A stretch of DNA of 64,000 nt from Hallella colorans. GTDB taxonomy: Bacteria > Bacteroidota > Bacteroidia > Bacteroidales > Bacteroidaceae. The stretch covers positions 91,696 to 155,695 of the forward strand of contig NZ_QENY01000005.1 in the NCBI RefSeq assembly GCF_003096815.1, written 5' to 3'. Numbering within the stretch: the stretch's first letter is position 1; every line of letters begins with the position of its first letter. Shown here piece by piece: positions 8,606-18,650 of this stretch. The notes beneath the pieces were generated by a model. The model was not told the DNA's origin. It made no database searches and was given only the letters and a program-made list of their open reading frames with translations. The position numbers and the translations under genes are program-made.

Positions 8606-10030
8606 ATGGAATATTTGCATTGGATATGGGGCGCACTTTATGGTGTGATCATCATTGGAGTGATGGTCAGGATATTGATGGACAATCGCCAACCGGCCAA
8701 GACCATGGCGTGGATTTTGGCGTTGTGGTTCCTGCCTTTGGTAGGGTTGGTGCTATATATCTTTTTCGGTCAGAACCGGCGCAAGGAGCGTTACATCAGC
8801 CAGACATCGCTTGATCAGCTCACCAAGCGGTCCATGACAGAGTTTTTGGAGCAAGAAGACCTGACGATGCCTCTGTCGTATCGGTCGTTGATATATTTTT
8901 TCTACAACCAGAATATGGCGTTGCCGTTCAAGGACAATGAGGCGGAGATATACACAAGCGGCTACGAGTTCTTTCCTGCCCTGTTGCGCGAGATAGCCAA
9001 GGCACGCCACCATATACATGTAGGCATGTACATTTTCAACGACGACGAGCTGGGCAACCTTGTGGCCGATGCCTTGATAGACAAGGCCAGCGAGGGCGTG
9101 GAGGTGCGTGTCATCTATGACGACGTGGGTTGTTGGCGTGTGAAAAACTCTTTTTTTGAGCGCATGCGCAATGGTGGCGTGGATGTTCACGCCTTCATGC
9201 CTGTTAAATTTCCTTTGTTTACCTCCAAGGTGAACTATCGTAACCATCGCAAGCTCATTGTGATCGATGGCTCTGTTGGCTTTGTCGGTGGTTACAATAT
9301 TGCCACACGCTACGTTAAGGGATTGGGAGACATGCCTTGGCGCGACACTCATCTGATGGTAAAGGGTGGGGCAGTGTATGGCATTCAGCGAGCCTTTTTG
9401 GTGGATTGGTATTTCGTGGACCGTACGCTCATTACCAACCATGATTACTATCCCGAGCAAAACCCAATGATACGCAATAGCTGTTTGGCGCAGGTGGTAA
9501 CGAGTTCGCCCGTGTCTCCGTGGCGCGACATCATGCAAGGCTATGTCAGAATATTGTACGAGGCACGACGATATGTGTATATGGAGAGTCCCTATTTCTT
9601 GCCCTCAGAGCCGGTCATGTTTGCCATGCGCACGGCGGCGCTCACTGGTGTGGACGTGAGGTTGATGCTTCCGCGCCGCAGTGACACAAAAATAGTGGAG
9701 TGGGCCAGCATGTCATACGTCATGGAGACGCTCGAGGCGGGAGTCAAGGTGTATCTGTACGCTGATGGATTTAATCACTCCAAATTGTTGGTGAGTGATG
9801 ACTTGATATCTACCTGTGGGAGCACCAACGTGGATTTTCGTAGCTTCGAGCATAATTTCGAGTCTAACATCTTCTTTTACGATCGTGACATGGCGTTGAG
9901 AATAAAGCGTGTTTTCTTGAATGACCAAAAACATTGCCAGCTCATAGAAGAGGTGCGCGAGGTGGAGAGTCGCTCTTTTTTAACCAGACTGTGTGAGAGC
10001 GCGCTTCGTATTGTCAGCCCGCTCATGTAG
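8606..10030 (+). CDS. cls: Cardiolipin synthase (phospholipase D type)
   Basis: 474 residues from the ATG at 8606 (MEYLHWIWGALYG); a GTG at 8594 would add four residues. It joins two phosphatidylglycerol molecules to give cardiolipin and glycerol at the inner membrane. Two N-terminal transmembrane segments (about 4-22 and 33-54) precede two PLD domains, each with an HKD motif: NHRKLIVIDGSVGFVGGYNI near residue 215 and NHSKLLVSDDLISTCGSTNV near residue 390. Length and layout match bacterial ClsA-type enzymes. It runs convergently into rsmD, with only 4 bp between the two stops. Confidence 0.93.
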   Translation: MEYLHWIWGALYGVIIIGVMVRILMDNRQPAKTMAWILALWFLPLVGLVLYIFFGQNRRKERYISQTSLDQLTKRSMTEFLEQEDLTMPLSYRSLIYFFYNQNMALPFKDNEAEIYTSGYEFFPALLREIAKARHHIHVGMYIFNDDELGNLVADALIDKASEGVEVRVIYDDVGCWRVKNSFFERMRNGGVDVHAFMPVKFPLFTSKVNYRNHRKLIVIDGSVGFVGGYNIATRYVKGLGDMPWRDTHLMVKGGAVYGIQRAFLVDWYFVDRTLITNHDYYPEQNPMIRNSCLAQVVTSSPVSPWRDIMQGYVRILYEARRYVYMESPYFLPSEPVMFAMRTAALTGVDVRLMLPRRSDTKIVEWASMSYVMETLEAGVKVYLYADGFNHSKLLVSDDLISTCGSTNVDFRSFEHNFESNIFFYDRDMALRIKRVFLNDQKHCQLIEEVREVESRSFLTRLCESALRIVSPLM

Positions 10031-10034
10031 CGAT

Positions 10035-10565
10035 CTATCTGAAAATGCTGAAGTTCACGCTGCCGTAAGCACGGTGTTCCACGAAGTGTTCGTGTGCGGA
10101 GAAATCATACTTCTTGCCGTGCTCGAGGACAAAAATACCATCCTCGTTGAGCAGTTGATGTTGAAATATGAGGTCTGGGAGCGTTGGCAATTGTTCCAAC
10201 GCGTAAGGAGGGTCGGCAAAAATGAAATCGAACGCCTTGTGGCAGGATTTCACGAAACGGAAGACATCGCCTTTGACGAGGATGCTTGATGTGGTGCCGA
10301 GCTTTTGCATGCATTGCTTAATAAAGTGGGCGTGGTCTCTGTCAGACTCCACGCTCACCACCGAGGCGCAACCACGCGACAGTAGTTCCAAGGAGATGCT
10401 GCCCGTGCCGGCAAACAAGTCGAGAGCCGAGACACCCTCGAGGTCTATGTATCCGTTCATCACGTTGAAGATATTTTCCTTGGCAAAGTCTGTTGTGGGG
10501 CGCGCCTTGAACGTGCGTGGTATGTCAAAATGCCTGCCTTTATATTGTCCGGTGATAATTCTCAT
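10035..10565 (-). CDS. rsmD: 16S rRNA (guanine(966)-N2)-methyltransferase
   Basis: 176 residues. It is an S-adenosylmethionine-dependent enzyme that methylates G966 of 16S rRNA during 30S assembly. Family marks: N-terminal MRIITGQYKGRHFDIP, RPTTDFAKENIFNVMNG, the SAM-binding loop ALDLFAGTGSISLELLSRG, and the catalytic FIFADPPYAL motif (DPPY) typical of N6/N2 amino-methyltransferases. The DUF3822 gene lies 29 bp upstream on the same strand, an arrangement seen widely in Bacteroidetes. Confidence 0.93.
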   Translation of the reverse strand: MRIITGQYKGRHFDIPRTFKARPTTDFAKENIFNVMNGYIDLEGVSALDLFAGTGSISLELLSRGCASVVSVESDRDHAHFIKQCMQKLGTTSSILVKGDVFRFVKSCHKAFDFIFADPPYALEQLPTLPDLIFQHQLLNEDGIFVLEHGKKYDFSAHEHFVEHRAYGSVNFSIFR

Positions 10566-10594
10566 GGCACGTGTGGTATGTTTGGTTGGTTTGA

Positions 10595-11398
10595 TTAACC
10601 CAAATAGAGAGTCAATAGGTCCATGGTAATGTCCTTGATGCGAGTCATTGGCGCGCGATTGAAGTCGGCCGAGGGGTTTATTGCACTTGCTTTTTTGAGG
10701 TGAAGTTGCAAGTCGTGCAATAAGTTTTCTCGGTCAATGATGTCGCCAGAGAGGTATAGTTCGTCTTTGAGTTGGTCTAAAGCCAACTCTTTCCATACAA
10801 AAAGGATGAAATAAAGCGCGTCTTTGGAGTGCTTGACATCATATCTGTTACTGAACAAGAAGCGGTTGCGCTCAAAGCTGAAAAGTTCTAACAATCCGTC
10901 GTGAAAATGGGCGAAGAGTTTGCGGCGAATGCCTATGAAACTACGATGGTGCATGTATCGCCACACGGGTTGCATCAGCGCGGTGAACTTTACGTCTGTG
11001 TAGTGATCCTCCACCACCATCTTCAAATCCTTGTTCACCGCGAAGATGGCCACGGCCTTAAGCTCTGGCAGTACGTTTCCCAGCACGGCACAGCCTTCGG
11101 TTCCGGGGAAGCTGTGGTGGTATAGGGTGCTCATGTTTTGCTCGTTATATTCTTCTATGGGGATCAATAGCACTGGTTCGTCTACCAAGACGCGAGCTCT
11201 GTGGGTGTCGTGGCGTAACAACGGCTCTGTTTTGAAAGCCTCCCGAAGATTGGCCGCGATGGAAACGCCGCTCTTGATAGTGTATGGTTTGTAGACTATC
11301 TGCTCCTCGGTTTCTTTCTCGGCGATGGCAAAGGCGAGCGATCCATTGCTCACGCGTATGGTCATTCGGGGTGGTTGGGTGTAATTCATCATGCTCAT
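10595..11398 (-). CDS. DUF3822 family protein
   Basis: 267 residues. The opening segment (TIRVSNGSLAFAIAEKE) and the long middle part with VLLIPIEEYNEQN fit DUF3822, a Bacteroidetes family with an actin/ASKHA-like look whose function is not known. No signal peptide or membrane segment is present, so it is probably cytosolic. It is normally the direct upstream neighbour of rsmD, as here, and the two are likely co-transcribed. The start could be the first ATG or the third, two codons on; both are close to the stop of the preceding reading frame. Confidence 0.8.
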   Translation of the reverse strand: MSMMNYTQPPRMTIRVSNGSLAFAIAEKETEEQIVYKPYTIKSGVSIAANLREAFKTEPLLRHDTHRARVLVDEPVLLIPIEEYNEQNMSTLYHHSFPGTEGCAVLGNVLPELKAVAIFAVNKDLKMVVEDHYTDVKFTALMQPVWRYMHHRSFIGIRRKLFAHFHDGLLELFSFERNRFLFSNRYDVKHSKDALYFILFVWKELALDQLKDELYLSGDIIDRENLLHDLQLHLKKASAINPSADFNRAPMTRIKDITMDLLTLYLG

Positions 11399-11458
11399 GT
11401 TGTCGTTAAAGGCTCATCTTGTTGCTATTAAAGGCTGCCTGAAGCCATGGGATGGCGG

Positions 11459-11941
11459 TCAGTGCCAATTGGGCGCATTATCGTTAGGCTCGTTGATATC
11501 GCCAATCTTGAGCCCGGGGAAACGCCCCATGGCGTTGGCTTTCTCTGTGATTTCGGCTATGGCATCATCGTCCAGTCCGTTCAGGTAATCCTTGTAGCTC
11601 GCGCTGCACTCCATCAAAGGTATTTGCTTGCCGCTCTTACCAATGATAGTGGTAGCCTCGAGCGAGAAAGGTTTGTTGTCAGAGAAGGGAATAATCTTTG
11701 TGGAGTCGGCTATCAATTTGGCTTCTACCAGTTTGTCAAAGCTACCTGTATATACCGTGTTTTGGCATTTGTAACGCTCCTCGGCGGCTTTTATCGTCAA
11801 CAGCCTGCGCTTTACTACCGCCTCCCTTGCCGCCTGCTCACGCTGAAATTGTGCAGGACGGTGAAGGCTTAGCGCGCACAAAACAAGCAGTGTGAGTGCG
11901 CAGCCGCTCAATATATAATTATTTTTCAGGTCTATATTCAT
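11459..11941 (-). CDS. Small single-pass membrane protein of unknown function
   Basis: About 160 residues from MNIDLKNNYILSG at 11941; a start at 11980 would overlap the promoter region. Residues 9-26 form one transmembrane segment, followed by a charged helix (REQAAREAVVKRRLLTIKAA) and a soluble part with YTGSFDKLVEAKLI. This lay-out, an N-terminal hydrophobic helix continuing into a long amphipathic helix, resembles the pilin-like or secretin-associated proteins annotated in Bacteroidales, but no cleavage motif is seen. It is the first gene of the leftward run with DUF3822 and rsmD (60 bp gap). Function unknown. Confidence 0.65.
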   Translation of the reverse strand: MNIDLKNNYILSGCALTLLVLCALSLHRPAQFQREQAAREAVVKRRLLTIKAAEERYKCQNTVYTGSFDKLVEAKLIADSTKIIPFSDNKPFSLEATTIIGKSGKQIPLMECSASYKDYLNGLDDDAIAEITEKANAMGRFPGLKIGDINEPNDNAPNWH

Positions 11942-11962
11942 TTCTCGGCTTTTATCGTTAAC

Positions 11963-11993
11963 TTTGTCTTCGTCCAACAAAGGCCTACTTTTG
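11963..11993 (+). promoter_or_regulatory. Promoter of the RecD-like helicase gene
   Basis: TTTG (11963-11966), a 19 bp spacer and TACTTTTG (11986-11993) match the Bacteroidetes consensus exactly. The transcript would have a leader of about 80 nt before the ATG at 12079. A minus-strand TACCTTTG (11994-12001) directly abuts it and may serve the divergent small membrane-protein gene. Confidence 0.7.
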
Positions 11994-12078
11994 CAAAGGT
12001 ACTAAAATATCGATACATATCTTCGCGAGCTGTCAGTCTTTTTATATAAATATGGATGTTTTTTCGCTCTAATGCGCT

Positions 12079-13527
12079 ATGACACAAACAGAATTTATCA
12101 ATTATATCCTGCGAAACATCGATTTCGCCCCCACCGACGACCAGCGCAACGCCCTCGCGACCTTCGCGCGCTTCTTGGCCGACCGCTCGCCAAACGCGGT
12201 GATGGTGCTGAGAGGATCGGCGGGAACAGGCAAAACTACCATTGCCAGTGTCATGGTGAATGCCCTTAGGCGTCTTGGGCAAAAACTTATGCTGTTGGCT
12301 CCCACAGGGCGCGCGGCCAAAGTGTTGTCGCTCAACAGTGCAATGCCTGCATATACAGTGCATCGACGCATCTATAGGGAGAAAGCTTACCAAGGTATTG
12401 ATGGCGTGTTCAATCTCAATGACAATCGTTATCGTAACATGCTTTTTGTCGTCGACGAGGCCTCCATGGTGTCAAACTATCCGTCTGGAGACAATGCTTT
12501 TGGCTCGGGCAGTTTGTTGGACGATCTTATGAAATATGTTTATGCCGGAGACAATTGCCGTCTTTTACTCATCGGCGATTGTGCGCAGCTGCCCCCCGTG
12601 GGTGAGTCCGAGGCCCCGGCGCTTTGTGCTGATGTGCTCGCGGGATATGGCATGCGGGTGTATGAGTGTGATTTGGATGAGGTTTTAAGACAGAGTGCGG
12701 ATTCGGGTATACTATATAATGCCACCCTTATCCGCCAAATGATGGCGCGCGATGAGCCTATCAGTCTGCCAAGGATATCGTTAAAGGGTTTCGCGGATAT
12801 TATGAAACTGCCGGGTGCAGACCTTGTTGAGAGTTTGGAAACAAGTTATAGCCAAATGGGAGAGGATGAGACCATCGTCATAACCCGATCCAACAAGCGG
12901 GCCAATGTTTACAACCAGGGCATCCGTAACGCGGTACTCGACCGTGAGGAGGTGCTTTGTTCGAATGATATGCTGATGATAGTGCGCAACAATTATTTTT
13001 GGACCGAGAATGTTTCAAAGGGCGAGGCTGACGCCGATGTCAAGGCGCCGTCTTTTCTTGCCAATGGAGATCGTGCGCAAGTGTTACGTGTTCGCAATGT
13101 CAGAGAGCTGTATGGGTTTCATTTTGCGGACGTGTGGCTGCGATTTCCAGATTACGACGACTTTGAGTTACAGGTCACAATCGTCATGGATTCGCTCACT
13201 ACCGACGCGCCAGCACTCTCTCGAGAGCAAATGGAGGACTTGTATAATAAGGTGATGGAAGATTATGCGGACTTGCCCACGAAGCCCCAACGCCTCGCCA
13301 AATTGCGCCAAGACATCTATTTTAACGCCTTGCAGGTAAAGTTCGCATATGCCGTAACTTGTCACAAGGCGCAGGGAGGACAGTGGCAACACGTGTACGT
13401 TGACCAAGGATACATGACAGACGACATGCTCACGCCCGATTATATCCATTGGCTATACACCGCTTTTACTCGCGCTACCGACAAACTTTTTTTGGTCAAT
13501 TGGCCCGATAGTCAAGTTGCCGAATAG
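12079..13527 (+). CDS. RecD-like ATP-dependent DNA helicase (AAA/UvrD C-terminal)
   Basis: 482 residues. A superfamily 1B helicase of the short RecD2/exodeoxyribonuclease V alpha-like group that is common as a stand-alone gene in Bacteroidetes. Motif I is VMVLRGSAGTGKTTIASVM (residues 34-52), motif II LFVVDEASMVSN, motif III LLLIGDCAQLPPVG, and the C-terminal UvrD_C_2 part contains FAYAVTCHKAQGGQWQHVYV followed by WLYTAFTRATDKLFL. All ATPase motifs are intact. RecB and RecC partners are not adjacent, so it most likely acts alone in DNA repair or recombination; the exact role is inference. Confidence 0.88.
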   Translation: MTQTEFINYILRNIDFAPTDDQRNALATFARFLADRSPNAVMVLRGSAGTGKTTIASVMVNALRRLGQKLMLLAPTGRAAKVLSLNSAMPAYTVHRRIYREKAYQGIDGVFNLNDNRYRNMLFVVDEASMVSNYPSGDNAFGSGSLLDDLMKYVYAGDNCRLLLIGDCAQLPPVGESEAPALCADVLAGYGMRVYECDLDEVLRQSADSGILYNATLIRQMMARDEPISLPRISLKGFADIMKLPGADLVESLETSYSQMGEDETIVITRSNKRANVYNQGIRNAVLDREEVLCSNDMLMIVRNNYFWTENVSKGEADADVKAPSFLANGDRAQVLRVRNVRELYGFHFADVWLRFPDYDDFELQVTIVMDSLTTDAPALSREQMEDLYNKVMEDYADLPTKPQRLAKLRQDIYFNALQVKFAYAVTCHKAQGGQWQHVYVDQGYMTDDMLTPDYIHWLYTAFTRATDKLFLVNWPDSQVAE

Positions 13528-13569
13528 CGAGGGCGGGCGTCGAAAGTGGGCGAGGCGAGCGTCTTGCGT

Positions 13570-14220
13570 TTAAAACAGCAATGGCTTCATGGCCTCAGTT
13601 TTCTCCTTGAACAATTGAGAGCTGACGCGTCGGCCGCGAAAACTGCGTACTCTTGGCATTCTTTCAAACCACTTGTCGGTCGTTACGTACCACGCGAAAT
13701 GGGCTATTTCCTTGATGCGAGATAGCTCGGCGTTGAGCTGATGGGCACATTTGGGATTGACGGATGACAAAAAACAACGGCCGTCTGACATTTCTATTGC
13801 CAACACCACAAACTCTCTCTTGTTTTCTTCCTTATCCAATTTTGCATACTCTAAACCCTGCGTTCGTGTCGACACACGTATGTCCCACCCATCGTGGTTG
13901 AGTTGTCGCATCATCTTTTGGAACAACACGCCATGTGGCGAGGTATCTCTCACGCCACTATGGGCTATGGCAAGATGAATCATCTCATGCAAGAGTACGC
14001 TCTTAAAACCGTGTTCTGGCTGGTCATAATAATTGCTTATGCCGATGGCAAAGTCATATCGCGTCGTTCGCCCCCAAGTTCTTTTGCGCTTGAACGACAT
14101 TGTTCCTAACTGTGTCCTTGCTCGTCCAATGTGAAATCTCGGTTTGGGCAGATTGTTATCAAAGTACTGTGCGTTAAATCTGTCAAACCAATTTTCGAGC
14201 CAATGAATGTCAATTTGCAT
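13570..14220 (-). CDS. SprT-like zinc metallopeptidase domain protein
   Basis: 216 residues from the ATG at 14220 (MQIDIHWLENWFDRFNAQYF); a GTG three codons earlier is possible. The zincin motif HEMIHLAIAH carries HExxH plus a third histidine four residues on, and the N-terminal WFDRFNAQYFDNNLP is typical of SprT-like domains (the Spartan/SprT fold acting on DNA-protein crosslinks in eukaryotes; role in bacteria unproven). The C-terminal part lacks the clear CxxC zinc ribbon found in many SprT proteins. Its start overlaps the stop of the upstream phosphoesterase gene by 11 bp, suggesting translational coupling. Confidence 0.82.
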   Translation of the reverse strand: MQIDIHWLENWFDRFNAQYFDNNLPKPRFHIGRARTQLGTMSFKRKRTWGRTTRYDFAIGISNYYDQPEHGFKSVLLHEMIHLAIAHSGVRDTSPHGVLFQKMMRQLNHDGWDIRVSTRTQGLEYAKLDKEENKREFVVLAIEMSDGRCFLSSVNPKCAHQLNAELSRIKEIAHFAWYVTTDKWFERMPRVRSFRGRRVSSQLFKEKTEAMKPLLF

Positions 14221-15352
14221 TCCTGTCACGTTTGTTTTTTGCGGTGTTTTGCTTTATGGTTATTGGTAATTGGGCTACCACATACTCTGATTGGGTGCCC
14301 AACCGAAACTTGGCACCCCATATGCCTATACCGCTGGAAATGTAATATTGGGTATTTCCCTTTGTCAACGCACCGTGAGCCTTCTCGTATATCACGTCCT
14401 CTATCCAGTTGATGGGCCACATTTGACCATAGTGGGTGTGCCCACTCAATTGGAAATCGATGCCCGCTTCTTCTGCTTGCTCCAAATGATAAGGCTGATG
14501 GTCAAGCAAAATAGTAAATTTCCGCATGTCCAAATGGCCGGTCAAGTCTTTCAACGAACATCTTTTCTCATTCGTTCTGTCATCTCTTCCGATGATGTTG
14601 ATACCTTTGACGGTGACTGTTTGGTCTATCAATAAATTGATATTGGCCTCTCTGTAAAACTTCTCGGCCGCTTTTTTGCCCGTGTAATATTCGTGATTGC
14701 CTATGCAAGCATATACCGGAGCGTTAAACCTTCTGAACTCTTCGGCCATGTTTTCCTCAATCAGCGGTCGCATTCGGCCGTCTATAATGTCTCCGCCGAT
14801 GAGTATAAGGTCGGCGTTTTCATCATTGATTTTGTCCACCCATGAACTTAGTTCTTTGCGATCAATGTGATAACCCACATGCAGATCGGATAACATCACT
14901 ATTTTTTTCACACTGCCTGTCGTCTTGTTCGTTTGCAGTTTTATAGGTACTCTCACTTTGTTGCGATATTGAAAGTAGCCGTATATGAATATCGCCATTA
15001 ACACCGCAGCTACCGAAAGCGTGCCTTTCCAACTGTCAACCAAAAAACTTCGTGGTAAAATATGCGCCAAGCGTGCCAAGTCTAAAGCTATAAATATCAA
15101 GACTGTGTACATCAAAATGAATATAGCCGAGTTGCCTATCTGGTATGACGCACGAGCCAAGGGCATGGGCCAGTGATCTATATTAAAGATGGCAAAGTTT
15201 CCGAAAAACCAGCATACCACAGTAGCCAATATCCCGACAACAATGTATTTATAAATATTTGGTATTGGTAATATATGCCAAACGTGCCATAAGCTGTAAA
15301 CCATACCAACGAGTGGCAGAATAAAAAATATTATAATCCATAACTTGTACAT
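14210..15352 (-). CDS. Membrane-bound metallophosphoesterase
   Basis: 380 residues from MYKLWIIIFFILPLVGM at 15352. Four hydrophobic segments fill the first 140 residues, followed by a calcineurin-like catalytic domain with all metal-binding motifs: MLSDLHVGYH, LILIGGDIIDG, ACIGNHEYY, LLDHQP and QLSGHTHYGQMWP. This matches the YkuE/TMEM86-like class of membrane phosphoesterases that act on UDP-sugar or phospholipid substrates in other bacteria; the substrate here cannot be deduced. It overlaps the SprT-like gene downstream. The AT-rich 350 bp upstream hold only the alaS terminator on the other side. Confidence 0.88.
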   Translation of the reverse strand: MYKLWIIIFFILPLVGMVYSLWHVWHILPIPNIYKYIVVGILATVVCWFFGNFAIFNIDHWPMPLARASYQIGNSAIFILMYTVLIFIALDLARLAHILPRSFLVDSWKGTLSVAAVLMAIFIYGYFQYRNKVRVPIKLQTNKTTGSVKKIVMLSDLHVGYHIDRKELSSWVDKINDENADLILIGGDIIDGRMRPLIEENMAEEFRRFNAPVYACIGNHEYYTGKKAAEKFYREANINLLIDQTVTVKGINIIGRDDRTNEKRCSLKDLTGHLDMRKFTILLDHQPYHLEQAEEAGIDFQLSGHTHYGQMWPINWIEDVIYEKAHGALTKGNTQYYISSGIGIWGAKFRLGTQSEYVVAQLPITIKQNTAKNKRDRNAN

Positions 15353-15661
15353 AGCAGTGACAAAGATAATAACAAAACCACAACACAAGATAGCCTTTTA
15401 ACGCATGTTATGGTAATATCAAGACGCATTAACAATGTATAAGGAATTATTAGAAGAAGTAAAGATTTGATGGTTTTTGTCCCAACCATTTGTATTTGTA
15501 ATAAAATGAATAAAAGACAGTTGTGATGTTATTTCATCATTTGTTATTCCATCTTATTGATTGTGTTTATTTGTGTGGGACGGATTAAGCAAAGTGTCAT
15601 GCCGAGTAAATACCACCAAAACACAAAATTATAAAGAGCTTGCAAAAGTCCAAGAAAAACA

Positions 15662-15693
15662 ATGGGAGGAAGACCGCAAGGCCTCCCTCCCAT
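15662..15693 (-). terminator. Terminator of alaS
   Basis: On the minus strand ATGGGAGGGAGGCC and GGTCTTCCTCCCAT pair over 14 positions with two G-U pairs and a 4-base loop, then TTGTTTTTCTTGG. It begins 15 bp beyond the alaS stop. The remaining 15,389-15,660 stretch is AT-rich and I see no gene in it. Confidence 0.8.
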
Positions 15694-15707
15694 CGTAGTA
15701 GGTACCA

Positions 15708-18368
15708 TTACAGTTCTGCCAAAGCCACTACCTTGTCTACCGCGACAGACAGAGCGTCTTTGTCTTTGCCGCCAGCTTGGGCGAAATGGGGCTGTCCGCC
15801 ACCACCGCCCTGAATGAGTTTGGCCGCCTCGCGCACCATATTACCTGCGTTGAGATGATGTTCTTTCACCATGTCGTCAGACAACATGACTGACAACATG
15901 GGTTTGCCGCCATATACGGAACCCAGCACGCACAACAAATTTGCGCCGACAAGCTCTCGAATTTTGAACACGATATCTTTGGCTGAAGCAGGTTCCGCCG
16001 GTATCACAGCCTTGACCACGTTCACGCCATTTACCACATTCATGCGTTCCACCAACGTTTTTGCCGTGCGTTCCACGGCTTGGGCGCGAAAACTCTCCAC
16101 TTCCTTTTTCATGCGAGCGTTCTCGTCCACAAACTTCATCACGGTGGCTTTCAGGTCTTTGGCATTGTTGAGCATGCCACGAATATATTTCATGGTGTCT
16201 TCCAATACGTATATAGCTTCCTCGCAAGTCTTGCCCGTCATGGCCTCCACACGGCGCACACCCGCTGCCACGCTGCTCTCGGAGATAATCTTGAACATGC
16301 CTATGGCGCCGGTGCTCTTGGCGTGAATGCCGCCACAAAACTCACATGTTGGGCCAAATCGCACCACGCGCACCTTGTCGCCGTATTTTTCTCCGAAAAG
16401 GGCTACGGCCCCCATCTCCTTGGCTTTTTCTATGGGGGTGTCCCGATGCTCGTCGAGCGCATAGTCGGCGCGGATGAGCTTGTTTACCAATCGCTCCACT
16501 TGGCGAAGCTCCTCGTCGGTCACTTTTTGGAAGTGTGAGAAGTCAAATCGCAGCGTGTCAGGGCTGACATACGAGCCTTTTTGCTCCACGTGGTCTCCCA
16601 GCACTTGTTTCAGGGCGTAGTCCAAGAGGTGGGTGGCCGTGTGATTGGCCGCGCTTGCTTCGCGTTTCTCCACGTCGACGCATGCCTTGAATTTCGCCTC
16701 GGGGATTTGCGGCAGTTTCTTTACGATGTGAACGCTCAGGTTGTTCTCTCGCTTGGTGTCCACCACGCTCACCGTTTCGTGCTCGTTCTTGAGCGTTCCT
16801 TGGTCGCCCACTTGTCCGCCCATTTCCCCATAAAAGGGTGTCTGGTCAAGGATCAGCTCATAAAACACACCCTTTTTCTGTGTCACTTCGCGGTAGCGCA
16901 AGATGTGGCAATCACATTCCGAGTAGTCGTAGCCCACAAATTCCTGCTCGCCCTCTCGCAGCGTCACCCAGTCGCCATTCTTCACCGCCGCCGCGTTGCG
17001 AGCGCGCGATTTTTGCTTGTCCATCTCATCGTTGAAGCCTTCCGCGTCCACTGTAAAGCCGTGCTCGCGACAAATAAGCTCCGTGAGGTCAAGTGGGAAA
17101 CCGTAAGTGTCAAACAATCTGAAAGCGTTGGCGCCGTCCAGACGCGTCTGTCCTTTGGCTTTCAGTTCGTCCATGTTGCTGTTGAGTAGCTGGATGCCTT
17201 TCTCCAGCGTGTGCAAGAAGCTGTCTTCCTCTTCTTTCACCACGCGGCTGATAAGCTCTTGTTGGGCTGGCAACTCGGGGTAGGTGGCGCCCATCTCTTG
17301 TATCAATATGGGCAGCAGCTTAAACATGAACGGGCTGCGTTGCCCTAAGAACGTGTACGCGTAGCGCACGGCTCGTCGCAATATGCGGCGGATAACGTAG
17401 CCTGCCTTGGCGTTGCCGGGCAGTTGCCCATCGGCGATGGAGAATGCCACGGTGCGCAGATGGTCGGCCACCACGCGCATGGCAATATCTGTTTTCTCCT
17501 GCTCGCTGGCTGGCGCTCCGTGAGGTCCGGACGGGGTGGTGAAGCCATATTTCTTTTTGGAGTGTATCTCTATCTCTTTGATAATGGGCTGGAAGATGTC
17601 GGTGTCGTAGTTAGACTGCTTGCCTTGCAGCGTGCGCACCAACCGCTCGAAGCCCATGCCCGTGTCTATCACGTTCATGGCCAATGGCTCTAACGTGCCA
17701 TTAGCTTTGCGGTTGAACTGCATGAACACGATGTTCCAGATCTCGATGACTTGTGGGTTGTCCTTGTTCACCAGCTCGCGGCCCGGTGTCTTGGCTTTCT
17801 CCTCGGCCGATCGAGAGTCTATGTGTATTTCCGAGCATGGACCACAAGGGCCTGTGTCGCCCATCTCCCAGAAGTTGTCATGCTTGTTGCCGTTGATGAT
17901 ATGGTCTTGTGGCACGTGCTTGGCCCAATACTTGGCCGCTTCCTCGTCGCGCGGTATGCGTTCCTCGGGCGAGCCTTCGAAGACCGTCACGTACAGGTCG
18001 GCCGGATTTATGCGCAGCACGTCCACCAAAAACTCCCATGCGTAGTCTATGGCACCCTCTTTGAAGTAGTCGCCAAAGCTCCAGTTGCCCAGCATCTCAA
18101 ACATGGTGTGGTGGTATGTGTCGTAGCCCACCTCCTCCAAGTCGTTGTGCTTGCCGCTCACGCGTAGGCACTTCTGCGAGTCGGTTCGGCGTCGAGGCTC
18201 AGGGTCTTTGGTGCCGAGGATAATATCCTTCCATTGGTTCATGCCGGCATTGGTAAACATCAACGTCGGGTCGTCCTTGACCACCATCGGGGCGGACGGG
18301 ACTATTACGTGACCTTTTGACTCAAAAAATTTCTTGAAAGCGTCGCGTATTTCGTTGGCTGTCATCAT
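15708..18368 (-). CDS. alaS: Alanyl-tRNA synthetase
   Basis: 886 residues (885 if the second ATG is used). It charges tRNA-Ala and edits mischarged Ser/Gly. Domains in order: class II catalytic core starting with [20 protein letters not shown] and containing [11 protein letters not shown], the tRNA-recognition region, the editing domain with [11 protein letters not shown] and the zinc/His cluster [16 protein letters not shown], and a C-terminal oligomerisation/DHHA1 domain ending in [14 protein letters not shown]. All hallmark motifs are intact and the length is normal. It is a single-gene unit with its own terminator. Confidence 0.98.
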   Translation of the reverse strand: MMTANEIRDAFKKFFESKGHVIVPSAPMVVKDDPTLMFTNAGMNQWKDIILGTKDPEPRRRTDSQKCLRVSGKHNDLEEVGYDTYHHTMFEMLGNWSFGDYFKEGAIDYAWEFLVDVLRINPADLYVTVFEGSPEERIPRDEEAAKYWAKHVPQDHIINGNKHDNFWEMGDTGPCGPCSEIHIDSRSAEEKAKTPGRELVNKDNPQVIEIWNIVFMQFNRKANGTLEPLAMNVIDTGMGFERLVRTLQGKQSNYDTDIFQPIIKEIEIHSKKKYGFTTPSGPHGAPASEQEKTDIAMRVVADHLRTVAFSIADGQLPGNAKAGYVIRRILRRAVRYAYTFLGQRSPFMFKLLPILIQEMGATYPELPAQQELISRVVKEEEDSFLHTLEKGIQLLNSNMDELKAKGQTRLDGANAFRLFDTYGFPLDLTELICREHGFTVDAEGFNDEMDKQKSRARNAAAVKNGDWVTLREGEQEFVGYDYSECDCHILRYREVTQKKGVFYELILDQTPFYGEMGGQVGDQGTLKNEHETVSVVDTKRENNLSVHIVKKLPQIPEAKFKACVDVEKREASAANHTATHLLDYALKQVLGDHVEQKGSYVSPDTLRFDFSHFQKVTDEELRQVERLVNKLIRADYALDEHRDTPIEKAKEMGAVALFGEKYGDKVRVVRFGPTCEFCGGIHAKSTGAIGMFKIISESSVAAGVRRVEAMTGKTCEEAIYVLEDTMKYIRGMLNNAKDLKATVMKFVDENARMKKEVESFRAQAVERTAKTLVERMNVVNGVNVVKAVIPAEPASAKDIVFKIRELVGANLLCVLGSVYGGKPMLSVMLSDDMVKEHHLNAGNMVREAAKLIQGGGGGQPHFAQAGGKDKDALSVAVDKVVALAEL

Positions 18369-18412
18369 CTCAATTATCTATTTATGTTGTTTTTCTGTTG
18401 TATAATTTCGTG

Positions 18413-18420
18413 CAAAGTTA
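18413..18420 (-). promoter_or_regulatory. Probable -7 box of alaS
   Basis: TAACTTTG on the minus strand matches TAnnTTTG, 45 bp before the alaS start. No TTTG is found at the expected -33 spacing, so the assignment is moderate. Confidence 0.4.
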
Positions 18421-18524
18421 CAAAAAAGATGGCATAATGCCCGTGAGTGACAAAGGTTTATTCGATATCTATTATTTTTTTCTAAATAATCGATACAAAA
18501 CCGATGTGTCTTCAATCTTTTTGC

Positions 18525-18532
18525 TAACTTTG
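18525..18532 (+). promoter_or_regulatory. Probable -7 box of the MerR-type regulator gene
   Basis: TAACTTTG followed by C fits the -7 consensus; it precedes the MerR ATG by about 120 bp, implying a leader of over 100 nt. The -33 element is poor. Confidence 0.35.
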
Positions 18533-18650
18533 CATTATACGTCACTTGCGATCATGTCACTATCGTCTTGGGGCATGGCGGATGAGGCGTGGGCGCATGG
18601 TGAAACGCGCTCGTAGAATTTTGCAATCAATCTCTAAGCTCCGCTGTGTT